Shown: one piece after another, positions 33,614 through 43,606 of the stretch
Layout of the letters: each line of letters starts with the position of its first letter
Position numbering within the stretch: position 1 is the stretch's first letter
NCBI RefSeq assembly: GCF_900324485.2
Contig: NW_022872910.1
Span: 186,001-250,000 of the forward strand
Source of the DNA: Mastacembelus armatus
Taxonomy: Eukaryota; Chordata; Actinopteri; Synbranchiformes; Mastacembelidae
Direction of reading: 5' to 3'
DNA: 64,000 nucleotides
The notes under the pieces: generated by a model
Told to the model about the DNA's origin: nothing
What the model saw: the letters and a program-made list of their open reading frames with translations, nothing else
Database searches by the model: none
Translations under genes and position numbers: made by a program

Positions 33614-33787
33614 TTTTTTTTTTAGCATTTTTGCCTTTATTATATGGGTCAGTGGAGAGATGACAGGAAATATAGAATCGAGACTAAGGCAAGACAGGCA
33701 ACACAAAGGCCACCTAGTCCCAGAGTTGAACCAGAATGACTGTGTTCATGGTTGGGCACGCTAACCACCACACCACATGTAGCCCCC
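33614..33787 (-). mobile_element. tRNA-derived SINE with 10-bp target duplication
   Basis: On the minus strand a tRNA-like head (GTGGTGGTTAGCGTGCC, A-box-like; GGTTCAACTCT, B-box) is followed by a body and a poly-A tail (poly-T at 33614-33623 on the plus strand). It is flanked by TATCTGAATT at 33604-33613 and 33788-33797. The B-box match and target duplication make the call firm; the family name is unknown to me. Confidence 0.8.
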
Positions 33788-33797
33788 TATCTGAATT

Positions 33798-34420
33798 ATT
33801 TTTTGTTTCTGAAAAAGTTAAATGGGCAGAAAAAAATCTACCATCTGTGGCAGTAGAAAGGCTCAACAAAGACTGACCAATCATTTTACTCAACCTGATC
33901 AAAACCATAGGATGGCTGACCTGCCTGTCAAACCACTACTTGCACACACTCTGTCCTTGCACTCAAGTCAATAACCGAATCTCCCACAAGGTATTGTGGG
34001 CAGACCTGTGTTTATAGCTGCAGCTAATGAGCTATTGTAGAGAAAGTTCCCACAGCAGCTTTTGTTCACAAACTAAAGACTGTGTTTGAGTAAGCTGCAA
34101 AAAAAAAAAAAAAAAATTGCAGTTTGCAAAAACTAAAACCAGAATTAATCTTGTGGTTTTTCAACAGTGGTGGTGTTCAGGAGGAGCCAGGACTGAATTG
34201 GACCTTAAATTGACAAAACTAATTCAGTGGTGAAATCTACATCAATCAGTTAGTTTCTTTGTCATTGATGTGGATTTGCTGCTGATGTGAATCCTCCCCC
34301 AGTGTTTCATTAGCAGCTGCAACCACAGGGACTCTGATCAAACAGGAATGAGCAGAATAAATCTGATATGAAGCTGTGGTTTGAATCCCACTTCCCTCCT
34401 CTTTGAAGAGTAGTCAGATA
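33798..34420. other. Spacer with a poly-A tract
   Basis: Includes an A-run at about 34099-34116, then the conserved 3' flank of family B. No gene is recognised. Duplicated at 38413-39036. Confidence 0.5.
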
Positions 34421-34469
34421 TCTGTGTTCAGGTTTTTGTACAGACTCTTCTACACTTTGTATCACTGTG

Positions 34470-34992
34470 TTTCTAGAGCACAGTAGTAGAGAGCTGTGTC
34501 TGCCAGGGTTAGACTCTTTATGGTCAGTTCAGTTGATGCATCTGATGTTTGGGATTCATATCGATTATCAGGAATATATTGACCTGGGTTCCCTTTGGCT
34601 CCTTTCCAGAGTATAAACTGAGGAGCTTCCAGGTCTGAATGATGTTTGTACCAGTAAAGATAAACATAAGTTGCAGTTGTTTGATAGCGACATGTGAGTT
34701 TGACAGATTCTCCTTCTCTTCCAGTGACTTCATCTTCTACAGGAGAGATTGTGTCTCCAGCTGTTAGTCCTGGAAAAAGTAGAGAAAATGAAGCCATTAG
34801 ACGAACATTGTCCATGAGGCTGAGAGGAGAAGACAGTGGAAAATGTCAGTGTACAGTGTTACTCTGTGGACACAAACTGTTGACCAGGACTTCCTGACAA
34901 AGACAAATTCATTGCGAGGTTGAATGAGACGCCTGTTTGTGGTCAAACTCACCTATAAAGTGAGATAAAAAGAGAAAGAAGTAAAGCAACAT
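34470..34992 (-). CDS. TRAV/TRDV variable segment, family B (V18)
   Basis: Leader exon 34953-34992 (MLLYFFLFLSHFI), a 183-bp intron, V exon 34470-34769. Open frame: DTISPVEDEVTGREGES, Cys in KLTCRYQ, CDR1 TTATYVYLYW, CDR2 WKGAKGNPGQ, YYCALET. RSS: nonamer 34431-34439, 23-bp spacer, heptamer 34463-34469. Its tandem partner V22 is almost identical outside CDR1 and CDR2, where changes cluster. Likely functional. Confidence 0.92.
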
Positions 34993-35239
34993 GTCTTTGG
35001 AGTTGTTGAAGTCAGACAGCAGATGAACAGTGTTCTTCCACTGCAGTAGAATGAAACAACTAAACAGTGTCTGCTGCACAGCTCTTCTCCTCAGCATCAA
35101 GCTGATTGGGCTTTGACTTCCTGCAACAAACCACTGAAGTTTAATAGTGTGTGTCTCCCTCTGGTGGATGTTGTGGAGTATTGTGTTGTCTTTGCTCCAA
35201 AGGTTTTTGTACAGAGTTTTGGTGTTTCCTGTCACTGTG

Positions 35240-35685
35240 GGCCTCAGAGCACAGTAGTATACAGCAGAGTCAGACAGTTGAAGCTTCTGGATCTTCAGAG
35301 GAGCTGATCTGGATGTGGAATTCAGTGTGGATGAAAATCTCTCCCTGTACTCGTCTGGTGTGTTGCCTTCATCTAGTTTAACTCGATTCAGGATGAACGT
35401 GGGGCTGTTGTTTCCATCCTGTTTGTACCAGTAGAGATATGGACTTGTTGAACTGCTGTTATACAGACAGCCAAGTGTTACTGCGTCTCCTTCAGTAGCA
35501 GTCACATCTCCTTCTAGCTGCAGCACGTTGTCTTTTTGTGCTCTGCATTCTGTAAAACACCAACAAACAGTGTCAGTGTGCTGTTAAAGAGTCATGTCAA
35601 TGCTGGAATGATATCAGAGAAACAGAGTTGTGTTCATACCAAGGCACATAGCAGCCAGCAACACTGAGATGAACAGAGGCGTCAT
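35240..35685 (-). CDS. TRAV/TRDV variable segment, family A (V19)
   Basis: Leader exon 35640-35685 (MTPLFISVLLAAMCL), a 90-bp intron, V exon 35240-35549. Open frame with LQLEGDVTATEGDAVTLGC (Leu where other A genes have Pro), CDR1 SSSTSPYLYW, CDR2 NRVKLDEGN, SRSAPLKIQ, YYCALRP. RSS: heptamer 35233-35239, nonamer 35202-35210. Although it is the tandem partner of V15, its CDRs look more like V6 and V9, a sign of conversion between family members. Likely functional. Confidence 0.92.
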
Positions 35686-35839
35686 ATGTGCAGTGTTGAG
35701 GAACTGGGAGCTCCAGCCAGTATGAAGAAGGCTGTGATCTCTCTGTTTAGTCTTCATCAACACTAAGTTGGTGGATTAGAAGGAGGAGCCTGATCACAGT
35801 GACAGGGCTCATTCACAGCCCTGTGTTATTCCCCTGCTG

Positions 35840-36441
35840 ACAACTTTACTCTGAACACAGTTTGGACCAGTCTCCTTTCAGTGTCCAACTTGTCTTGTAT
35901 GTGATCATCATTGAACATTTCAGCTGACCCGTTTCCTGTTTTACAGCTGCTGCACATTCTCGTTGGTCCCTGACATATAAAGCTGCTAATTGTTGGGAAC
36001 CTGCTACGACCCCTTTAATATCTTTTATCACAAATAGTACAAGCAAACTGAGAAGGAACATTGACAAATGAGACTTTGTAAATTCTCTTCAGGATTTTTT
36101 CTCTTCAATGTAAATATCATGTTTGGTCAAATCAAAGATGGTGGATTTGTTGTTGAAGCTTCAATCAAAAATCTTCAGCTGTGAAAGTTTAAATCTTTGT
36201 TGTTTTGAGTTTTTCTGTGTATTTTGATGTCTGAACATATAAACTAGTGATTTCAGTGTGTTATTAGTTAATACTTTAGTGTGAATTTGGGCTGTAGTTC
36301 TCCATGTTTCCAAGGATGGTGAACAATGGAAGGAGCTCATTGTGGCCTAATGACCCACAGTGTATGAAGAGGATTAACTGAGTAGGTCAGAGCCTGTTTA
36401 TTTGTTTTCATGGTTTCTTGTGTCTGAAGCATCAACAGTTG
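35840..36441. other. Block-conserved spacer above V19
   Basis: Copy of 31225-31824. No gene is recognised. Confidence 0.55.
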
Positions 36442-36582
36442 GTTGTGGAGTATTGTGTTGTCTTTCCTCCAAAGTTTTTTGTACAGAGTTTTGGTGTTTC
36501 ATTGCGAGGTTGAATGAGACGCCTGTTTGTGGTCAAACTCACCTATAAAGTGAGATAAAAAGAGAAAGAAGTAAAGCAACAT
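36442..36582 (-). pseudogene. Orphan family-B leader fused to RSS remnant, second copy
   Basis: Leader exon 36543-36582 and the heptamer-less RSS fragment (nonamer-like GTTTTTTGT near 36474-36482) repeat the structure at 31825-31965 with the same junctions. The deletion therefore predates tandem duplication I. Confidence 0.8.
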
Positions 36583-36829
36583 GTCTTTGGAGTTGTTGAA
36601 GTCAGACAGCAGATGAACAGTGTTCTTCCACTGCAGTAGAATGAAAAAACTAAACAGTGTCTGCTGCACAGCTCTTCTCCTCAGCATCAAGCTGATTGTG
36701 CTTTGACTTCCTGCAACAAACCACTGAAGTTTAACAGTGAGTGTCTCCCTCTTGTGGATGTTGTGGAGTATTGTGTTGTCTTTGCTCCAAAGGTTTTTGT
36801 ACAGAGTTTTGGTGTTTCCTGTCACTGTG

Positions 36830-37275
36830 GGCTTCACAGCACAGTAGTACACAGCAGAATCAGACAGTGCAGCAGAGGAGATGTTCATGCTGATTTGCTT
36901 TTCCTCGACTTTGACCTTCAGTCCAGGAACTGGATTATTTCCCACTTGTCCTGAAGCAGAGTGTGAGATGAGGAGCTCTGGTGGTTTTCCTGGATATTGG
37001 CGATACCAGAAGAAATAATCACCAGTTGACAGTTTGTGGTATTTGTAGGACAGAGTGACAGTGCCGTCTTCTAAACTGAACTCTTCTTTGTTGACTGGAC
37101 TCAGATCTTCACAGCCGACACCTGAAGGAAGACATAACTCTGTTATAACTTAATGCTCCAAAGGTTTTATCAGTGAATTCTATTTTACATTTTTATGTTC
37201 ACTAGTGAATTTTCTCCTACCTGTCAGTGTGGTCAGAAACAAAGCTGAAAAGAGATGTAAGTGCACTGACTCCAT
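36830..37275 (-). CDS. TRAV/TRDV variable segment, family C (V21), first Ig Cys replaced by Tyr
   Basis: Leader exon 37221-37275 (MESVHLHLFSALFLTTLT), a 99-bp intron, V exon 36830-37121. Open frame: [62 protein letters not shown]: heptamer 36823-36829, nonamer 36792-36800. Promoter box 37351-37358, 76 bp above the ATG. His replaces Pro in CDR1 relative to its sisters. Likely expressed. Confidence 0.9.
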
Positions 37276-37561
37276 CTTAAAGATAGAAGCTGTTTCTGCT
37301 TTAAACTCCACTGTGAGAGTTTGTCTTTTCTGTCCTTCAGTCACAGTTTTGCTCCTCCCTTCATCTCTTCATCTCCTCCTTTCACACAGGACTGACGACT
37401 TTTCAGCTTCTCACTGGTCTTTATTGCTTTGCATAACATTGCATGGTTTTTATCACTAACTGGCTCATTATCCAGGCTGTGGAGCTTGTTCATAAATGTT
37501 GTAGTTATGTTAAAGGGAGAAGGCTCATGGTCATTTGACTCCAAAGCAGCTTTTGCATTGG

Positions 37562-38218
37562 TGCCGATATGCCGACAACACTCAACTCTATTTTCCTGTT
37601 AAAAACAATAAGTGTTCTATGTCAAATCTGTTTATATGTTTTCAGGACATTAAATGCTGGATGGACTTGAATTTTTTACAGTTAAATAATGATATAATTG
37701 AAATAATGTCTTTTTTTTTGGTCCAAGATTGTGTCGTCTGGCATTGTCAAGCAGCTTGACCCCCTGTCATCAAATGTATGCGACCGTGTTAGAAACCATG
37801 GCGTTGTCTTTGATCCTGCGTTGTCTTTTGATAAGCACATTAATGCTGTTGTGAAAAGCAGTTTCTTTCAATTATGATCCATTGCAAGAATCAAGACAAT
37901 TCTTTCCATGAAGGACCTTCAAACTGTAATTCATGTGTTTATAACTTCAAGGTTGAGTTACTGCAACTCACTTCATCTGAGTTTGACTAAATCATTGCTG
38001 GACTGATTGGAATTGGTGCAAAAATGCAGCAGCCAGATTATTGACTGGCACCAGAAAATGGGAGCACATTACCTCAGTACTCGCCTCTCTACACTGGCTC
38101 ACGGTCAAGTTCCGCGTTGATGTTTTTAAAGCTTTACATGGTTGTGCTCCCCAGTATATTTGCAAATCACCTCATTCCGTATTCCTGTGTGAGAGTGTAA
38201 AGTCAGGTAGTTGATTTC
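37562..38218 (+). mobile_element. Degenerate L2-like LINE 3' fragment, second copy
   Basis: Duplicate of 32945-33603 with the same CRYADNTQLYFPVKNNK reading and the same breaks. Confidence 0.65.
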
Positions 38219-38228
38219 TATCTGAATT

Positions 38229-38402
38229 TTTTTTTTTGAGCATTTTTGCCTTTATTATATGGGTCAGTGGAGAGATGACAGGAAATATAGAATCGAGACT
38301 AAGGCAAGACAGGCAACACAAAGGACACCTAGTCCCAGAGTTGAACCAGAATGACTGTGTTCATGGTTGGGCACGCTAACCACCACACCACATGCAGCCC
38401 CC
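38229..38402 (-). mobile_element. tRNA-derived SINE, duplicated copy
   Basis: Duplicate of 33614-33787, with TATCTGAATT at 38219-38228 and 38403-38412. The shared flanks show it was copied by segmental duplication, not by a new insertion. Confidence 0.8.
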
Positions 38403-38412
38403 TATCTGAATT

Positions 38413-39036
38413 ATTTTTTGTTTCTGAAAAAGTTAAATGGGCAGAAAAAAATCTACAATCTGTGGCAGCAGCAAGGCTCAACAAAGACTGACCAATCATT
38501 TTACTCAACCTGATCAAAACCATAGGATGGCTGACCTGCCTGTCAAACCACTACTTGCACACACTCTGTCCTTGCACTCAAGTCAATAACCGAATCTCCC
38601 ACAAGGTATTGTGGGCAGACCTGTGTTTATAGCTGCAGCAAATGAGCTATTGTAGAGAAAGTTCCCACAGCAGCTTTTGTTCACAAACTAAAGACTGTGT
38701 TTGAGTAAACTGCAAAAAAAAAAAAAAAAAAATTGCAGGTTGCAAAAACTAAAACCAGAATTAATCTTGTGGTTTTTCAACAGTGGTGGTGTTCAGGAGG
38801 AGCCAGGACCGAATTGGACCTTAAATTGACAAAACTAATTCAGTGGTGAAATCTACATCAATCAGTTAGTTTCTTTGTCATTGATGTGGATTTGCTGCTG
38901 ATGTGAATCCTCCCCCAGTGTTTCATTAGCAGCTGCAACCACAGGGACTCTGATCAAACAGGAATGAGCAGAATAAATCTGATATGAAGCTGTGGTTTGA
39001 ATCCCACTTCCCTCCCCTTTGAAGAGTAGTCAGATA
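38413..39036. other. Spacer with a poly-A tract, second copy
   Basis: Duplicate of 33798-34420; A-run at about 38714-38732. No gene is recognised. Confidence 0.5.
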
Positions 39037-39085
39037 TCTGTGTTCAGGTTTTTGTACAGACTCTTCTACACTTTGTATCACTGTG

Positions 39086-39608
39086 TTTCTAGAGCACAGT
39101 AGTAGAGAGCTGTGTCTGCCAGGGTTAGACTCTTTATGGTCAGTTCAGTTGATGTATCTGATGTTTGGGATTCATATCGATTATCAGGAATATATTGATC
39201 TGTGTTTCCTTTAGCTCCTTTCCTGAGTGTAAACTGAGGAGCTTCCAGGTCTGAATGATGTTTGTACCAGTAAAGGACGACACCAGTTGCAGTTGTTTGA
39301 TAGCGACATGTGAGTTTGACAGATTCTCCTTCTCTTCCAGTGACTTCATCTTCTACAGGAGAGATTGTGTCTCCAGCTGTTAGTCCTGGAAAAAGTAGAG
39401 AAAATGAAGCCATTAGACGAACATTGTCCATGAGGCTGAGAGGAGAAGACAGTGGAAAATGTCAGTGTACAGTGTTACTCTGTGGACACAAACTGTTGAC
39501 CAGGACTTCCTGCCAAAGACAAATTCATTGCGAGGTTGAATGAGACGCCTGTTTGTGGTCAAACTCACCTATAAAGTGAGATAAAAAGAGAAAGAAGTAA
39601 AGCAACAT
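39086..39608 (-). CDS. TRAV/TRDV variable segment, family B (V22)
   Basis: Leader exon 39569-39608 (MLLYFFLFLSHFI), a 183-bp intron, V exon 39086-39385. Open frame: Cys in KLTCRYQ, CDR1 TTATGVVLYW, CDR2 RKGAKGNTDQ, YESQTSDTSTE, YYCALET. RSS: nonamer 39047-39055, 23-bp spacer, heptamer 39079-39085. About six base changes against V18 fall within 13 bases of CDR1. Likely functional. Confidence 0.92.
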
Positions 39609-39855
39609 GTCTTTGGAGTTGTTGAAGTCAGACAGCAGATGAACAGTGTTCTTCCACTGCAGTAGAATGAAACAACTAAACAGTGTCTGCTGCACAGCTC
39701 TTCTCCTCAGCATCAAGCTGATTGGGCTTTGACTTCCTGCAACAAACCACTGAAGTTTAACAGTGTGTGTCTCCCTCTGGTGGATGTTGTGGAGTATTGT
39801 GTTGTCTTTGCTCCAAAGGTTTTTGTACAGAGTTTTGGTGTTTCCTGTCACTGTG

Positions 39856-40302
39856 GGCTTCACAGCACAGTAGTACACAGCAGAGTCTGACACTGCAGCA
39901 GAGGAGATCTGCAGATGAAACTCCTTTGTTTTCTTGTCATGTCTCATAGACCTTCTCCCTGTGTTCTCTGAATATTCTGCGATTAGCAGCTGTGGAGATG
40001 AACTGGACTTCTGTTGATACCAGTATACATTGTATACAGAGCCTGAATAGTTGCAGGAGAGAGTCACAGTGTCTCCTTCCAAAGTCGTCATTTCCTCTTT
40101 AAAAGGTGTCAGTAAATCCTCAGAGGATCCTGAGAAGAACAAAAATATGTTTCATCATGAAACTTAGATTTCTTGAAGCTGAACACACTGTTATAAAACT
40201 GTTCAGGAATGTTTCTGTATCTTCACCACTTTCTCCAGTTAGAGTTGACTTACCAGTATGAAAGGAGACCATCAGCATCCAAATGAAAAGCAGCAGCATC
40301 AT
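39856..40302 (-). CDS. TRAV/TRDV variable segment, family D (V23)
   Basis: Leader exon 40254-40302 (MMLLLFIWMLMVSFHT), a 124-bp intron, V exon 39856-40129. Open frame: GSSEDLLTPFKEEMTTLEG, Cys in TLSCNYS, CDR1 GSVYNVYWYQQ, EYSENTGRRSMRHDK, YYCAVKP. RSS: heptamer 39849-39855, nonamer 39818-39826. Promoter box 40385-40392. The end reads AVKP as in family C, unlike the ALQP of the other D genes, suggesting conversion at the V 3' end. Likely functional. Confidence 0.92.
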
Positions 40303-40688
40303 TTTCACTTGGACTGAATGAACAACAGAGAGAAGACAGCAGCTCTTCAGTTCCAAAATGAAGCCTTTCATATTCAGTTGTGTAGCTCCTCCTCTTGCTG
40401 TGCTCTGTTTCCATTCAGGCTGATGGAAGCTTTAGAAATGACAGTGATGCTGCAGCCTCATCATCCAAGAAGCTCAGACTGTGTATCAACAAAGGCAAAG
40501 GCAAATTTATTTGTATAGCACCTTTCATACACTACGCAATTCAAAGTGCTTTACAAGGCATATAATTACATTAAAAGCATTGAAAAGAGCATTTAAAAGT
40601 AAAGACATTTAACATAAAACGAATTTAAATCAAGTAAAGTAAATTAAAATAAAACATAAAAGCACATTAAGAAAACAAGGATGAACAA

Positions 40689-42439
40689 TTATTCAAAGGC
40701 AGCAGTAAACAACAGAGTTTTCAGTCCTGATTTGAATGAGCTGACAGTTTGAGCAGACCTCAGGTGTTCAGGAAGTTTGTTCCACAAGTGAGGAGCATAG
40801 TGACTAAATGCTGCTTCACTTTGTTTGGTTCTGGTTCTGGGAACACACAGTAGACCTGTCCCAGATGACCTGAGGGGTCTGGAAACCTCATAGGGAACTA
40901 ATATATCTTGGCTATATTTTGGTCCACAACCATTTAGTGCTTTATAAACTAGCAATAAGATTTTAAAATCTATCCTTTGACTAACGGTAAGCCAGTGTAG
41001 TGATCTAAGAACTGGTGTGATATGGTCCAGTTTCTTGGTGTTTGTAAGGACTCTGGCAGCAGCATTCTGGATTAGCTGTAGCTGCCTGATTGACTTTTTA
41101 CTAAGACCTGTGAACAAGCCATTACAATAATCTAACCTACTGAAAATAAATGCGTCAACAAGTTTTTCTGCATCTTGTTTAGACAGAAAACCTTTTATTC
41201 TAGCAATGTTTTTCAGGTGGTAATAGGAAGATTTAGTGATGGATTTTATGTGGTTGTTAAAATTCAGGTCTGAGTCAATGATTACACCAAGGTTTCTGGC
41301 TTGATTTGTAGCTTTCAATGACATGGAGTCAAGGTGAGCAATGACCTTTGACCTTTCATTTTTGGGGCCAAAAACAATCACTTCTGTCTTGTCTGTATTG
41401 AGCTGGAGAAAATTCTGGCGCATCCATTCTTTGACTTGATTAATACACTCACATAATGAAATTAGAGGACTATAATCATGAGATGATACTGATATATAAA
41501 GTTGGGTGTCATCTGCATAGGTATGATGGTCAATGTTGTAGTATTCCATAATCTGAGCAAGGGGCAGCATGTAGATATTGAATAAGAGAGGACCAAGAAT
41601 AGACCCCTGAGGAACCCCACATTTCATTTTTGTTCGCTCAGACTCATAGTTACCAAGTGAGACAAAATAGTCTCTATCTTGTAAGTAAGATTTTAGCCAA
41701 TTTAACACTGAGCCAGTAACTCCCACCCACGCTTCTAGTCTATCAAGCAGCACATCATGATCAACTGTGTCAAATGCAGCACTGAGATCCAGTAGTACTA
41801 AAACAGAGGTTTTGGATTCATCATTTTTCAAATGTAAATCATTTAAAATTTTAATAAGTGCAGTCTCGGTGCTGTGGTGTGCGCGAAATCCAGACTGAAG
41901 TGCATTAAAAAGATTGTTTTGCACCATAAATCTGTGAATTTGTTGAGAAACTACTTTTTCAATTATTTTCCCCAGAAATGGAAGATTTGATATTGGCCTG
42001 TAGTTACTTACTGCTGAAGCATCTAGATTAGGCTTTTTAAGAAGAGGTTTCATAACAGCAGTTTTTAAGGCCTGGGGAAACTCCCCTGACTGAAGAGAAC
42101 TATTGCAATCTGCAATACATCTGGAGCTAAGCTGTTAAAAACATTTTTAAAAAAATGTGTTGGTAAAATATCAAGGCAGCATGATGTAGATTTTAATTGT
42201 AGAAGCGTTTCTGCCAGAGCTCTGTGATCAAGGAGATCAAAATGTTCTAGATTCACTGGAGAACAAGGAGGCACAGGTGATATTGTCGTGTTCCTAGGAC
42301 TGCAGCTAGAGATAGTTTGTCTTATCTTTAATATTTTGTCTGTGAAAAAGGCTGCAAAATCATTGCATGACTTTTTGGACAGTAGTTCAGAAGGAAAAGA
42401 GGGTGCTGGGTTTGTGAGTCTGTCTACAACAGAAAACAA
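40689..42439 (-). pseudogene. LINE type-B ORF2, reverse transcriptase part
   Basis: Two frames meet near 42060: 42439-42065 (LDILPTHFFKNVFNSLAPD) and 42053-40689, the latter 454 residues long and fully open. It includes [37 protein letters not shown], catalytic YADD in [11 protein letters not shown], and the C-terminal APHLWNKLPEHLRS and FKSGLKTLLF. RNA-templated DNA synthesis during target-primed integration is the family role. One frameshift at about 42060 and one at about 42460 separate it from the endonuclease. Confidence 0.85.
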
Positions 42440-42487
42440 TGTGCGGGCATTATTGCTGTTTCTATTGATAACCTCTGAGAAAAATGA

Positions 42488-43603
42488 TTACCTTGCATTT
42501 TTTAGTTTTTGGTTATAGTTGTGAAGACTCTCTTTGTACAAGTCGAAATGTACCTGGAGTTTGGTTTTTTGCCACCTGCGCTCTGCTTGTCTGCATATTC
42601 TTTTCTGAATTTTAACCACTGTGGCTTTTCTCCAAGGTGACTTTGACTTTTTTCTTGCTGACAATACCTTGGTCCTAATTGGGGCAATGGAATCAATAGC
42701 AGTCATAACTTTGGAACTGAAACTTCTTACAAGATCATCAACAGGGGCTGATGGCATGGTTGGTGATGGTGCAAAAGCCTGAATGAATAATGCACAGCTC
42801 TTCTCATTAATATTCCGCTTTTTGACTACCTCTGTTTCACCTGTGTGCAAAACAGCAGGGGTGGTTGTTTTAAAAAAAACACAGTAATGATCAGAAAGAG
42901 CAACATCGGTCACCACCACCTCAGAAATATTAAGACCTTTAGAGATTATTAGATCCAGTGTGTGTCCCTTGATGTGTGTTGGATATGTTACATGCTGAGA
43001 AAGCCCAAAGTTGTCCAGGATGTTCAAGAGTTCATTTGCACTTGCATCATTGAGATTATCAACATGAATGTTAAAGTCACAGGAGGATTTGGTATGAAGA
43101 GCAACATATTCAAAGGAGTCAAACTTTCCATATGATATGTTTTTGCATTTGAGGCTATCACTAAATAAAATAGCAACTCCACCTCCTTTCTTGTGTATTC
43201 TTGTTTCACTCATGAAACTGAAATTTGGAGGGGTTGATTTAATAAGAATTGCAGCATTATTATCTTGTCCTAACCATGTTTCGGTTAAAAACATAAAATC
43301 AAGCTTGTGCTTAATAATAAAATCATTGATTAAAAATGATTTGCCTACCAAAGACCTGACATTTAAAAGAGCTAAATTTAGTGTGTTAAAAACATAGTTT
43401 TCCCCATGTTCTGGGACATACTGTGGTTGGCAAGGGATACATAAATTTGCAGAATGCGTTGGGTAAGTCTTATTTCTCTGTAGGTTTACCAAACTTTTTC
43501 TGTTACCTATCAAAACTGGGATTGAAACAGCTATTTGCATATTGGGCCCCGGCTTTTCCTGGAGAGAGCCATGACTAACAGTATTGCAGCCTGGACCCAG
43601 CAC
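42488..43603 (-). pseudogene. LINE type-B ORF2, AP-endonuclease part
   Basis: An open frame of 371 residues with the endonuclease motifs LALLNVRSLVGKSFLIND, FMFLTETWLGQD, a block around GGGVAILFSD, CDFNIHVDNLND and VALSDHYCVFF. There is a small in-frame shortening between FEYVALHTKS and CDFNIHVD compared with the type-A element, where the VIYRPP and VGDF segment is missing. That would remove part of the fold, so the endonuclease is probably inactive. Confidence 0.75.
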
Positions 43604-43606
43604 ATA

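Larger units (their letters stand above)
30540..35156. repeat. Tandem duplication I, copy 1 (4,617 bp)
   Basis: Contains V15, an orphan leader, V17, a LINE remnant, a SINE and V18. All recur at +4,616 to +4,617 bp in 35157-39773 (V exons 30623/35240, 32213/36830, 34470/39086). Both ends lie in the conserved CTCCCTCTGGTGG flank, as expected of unequal crossing-over. Confidence 0.88.
35157..39773. repeat. Tandem duplication I, copy 2 (4,617 bp)
   Basis: Second copy of 30540-35156, with V19, an orphan leader, V21, the LINE remnant, the SINE and V22 in the same order and spacing. Confidence 0.88.
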
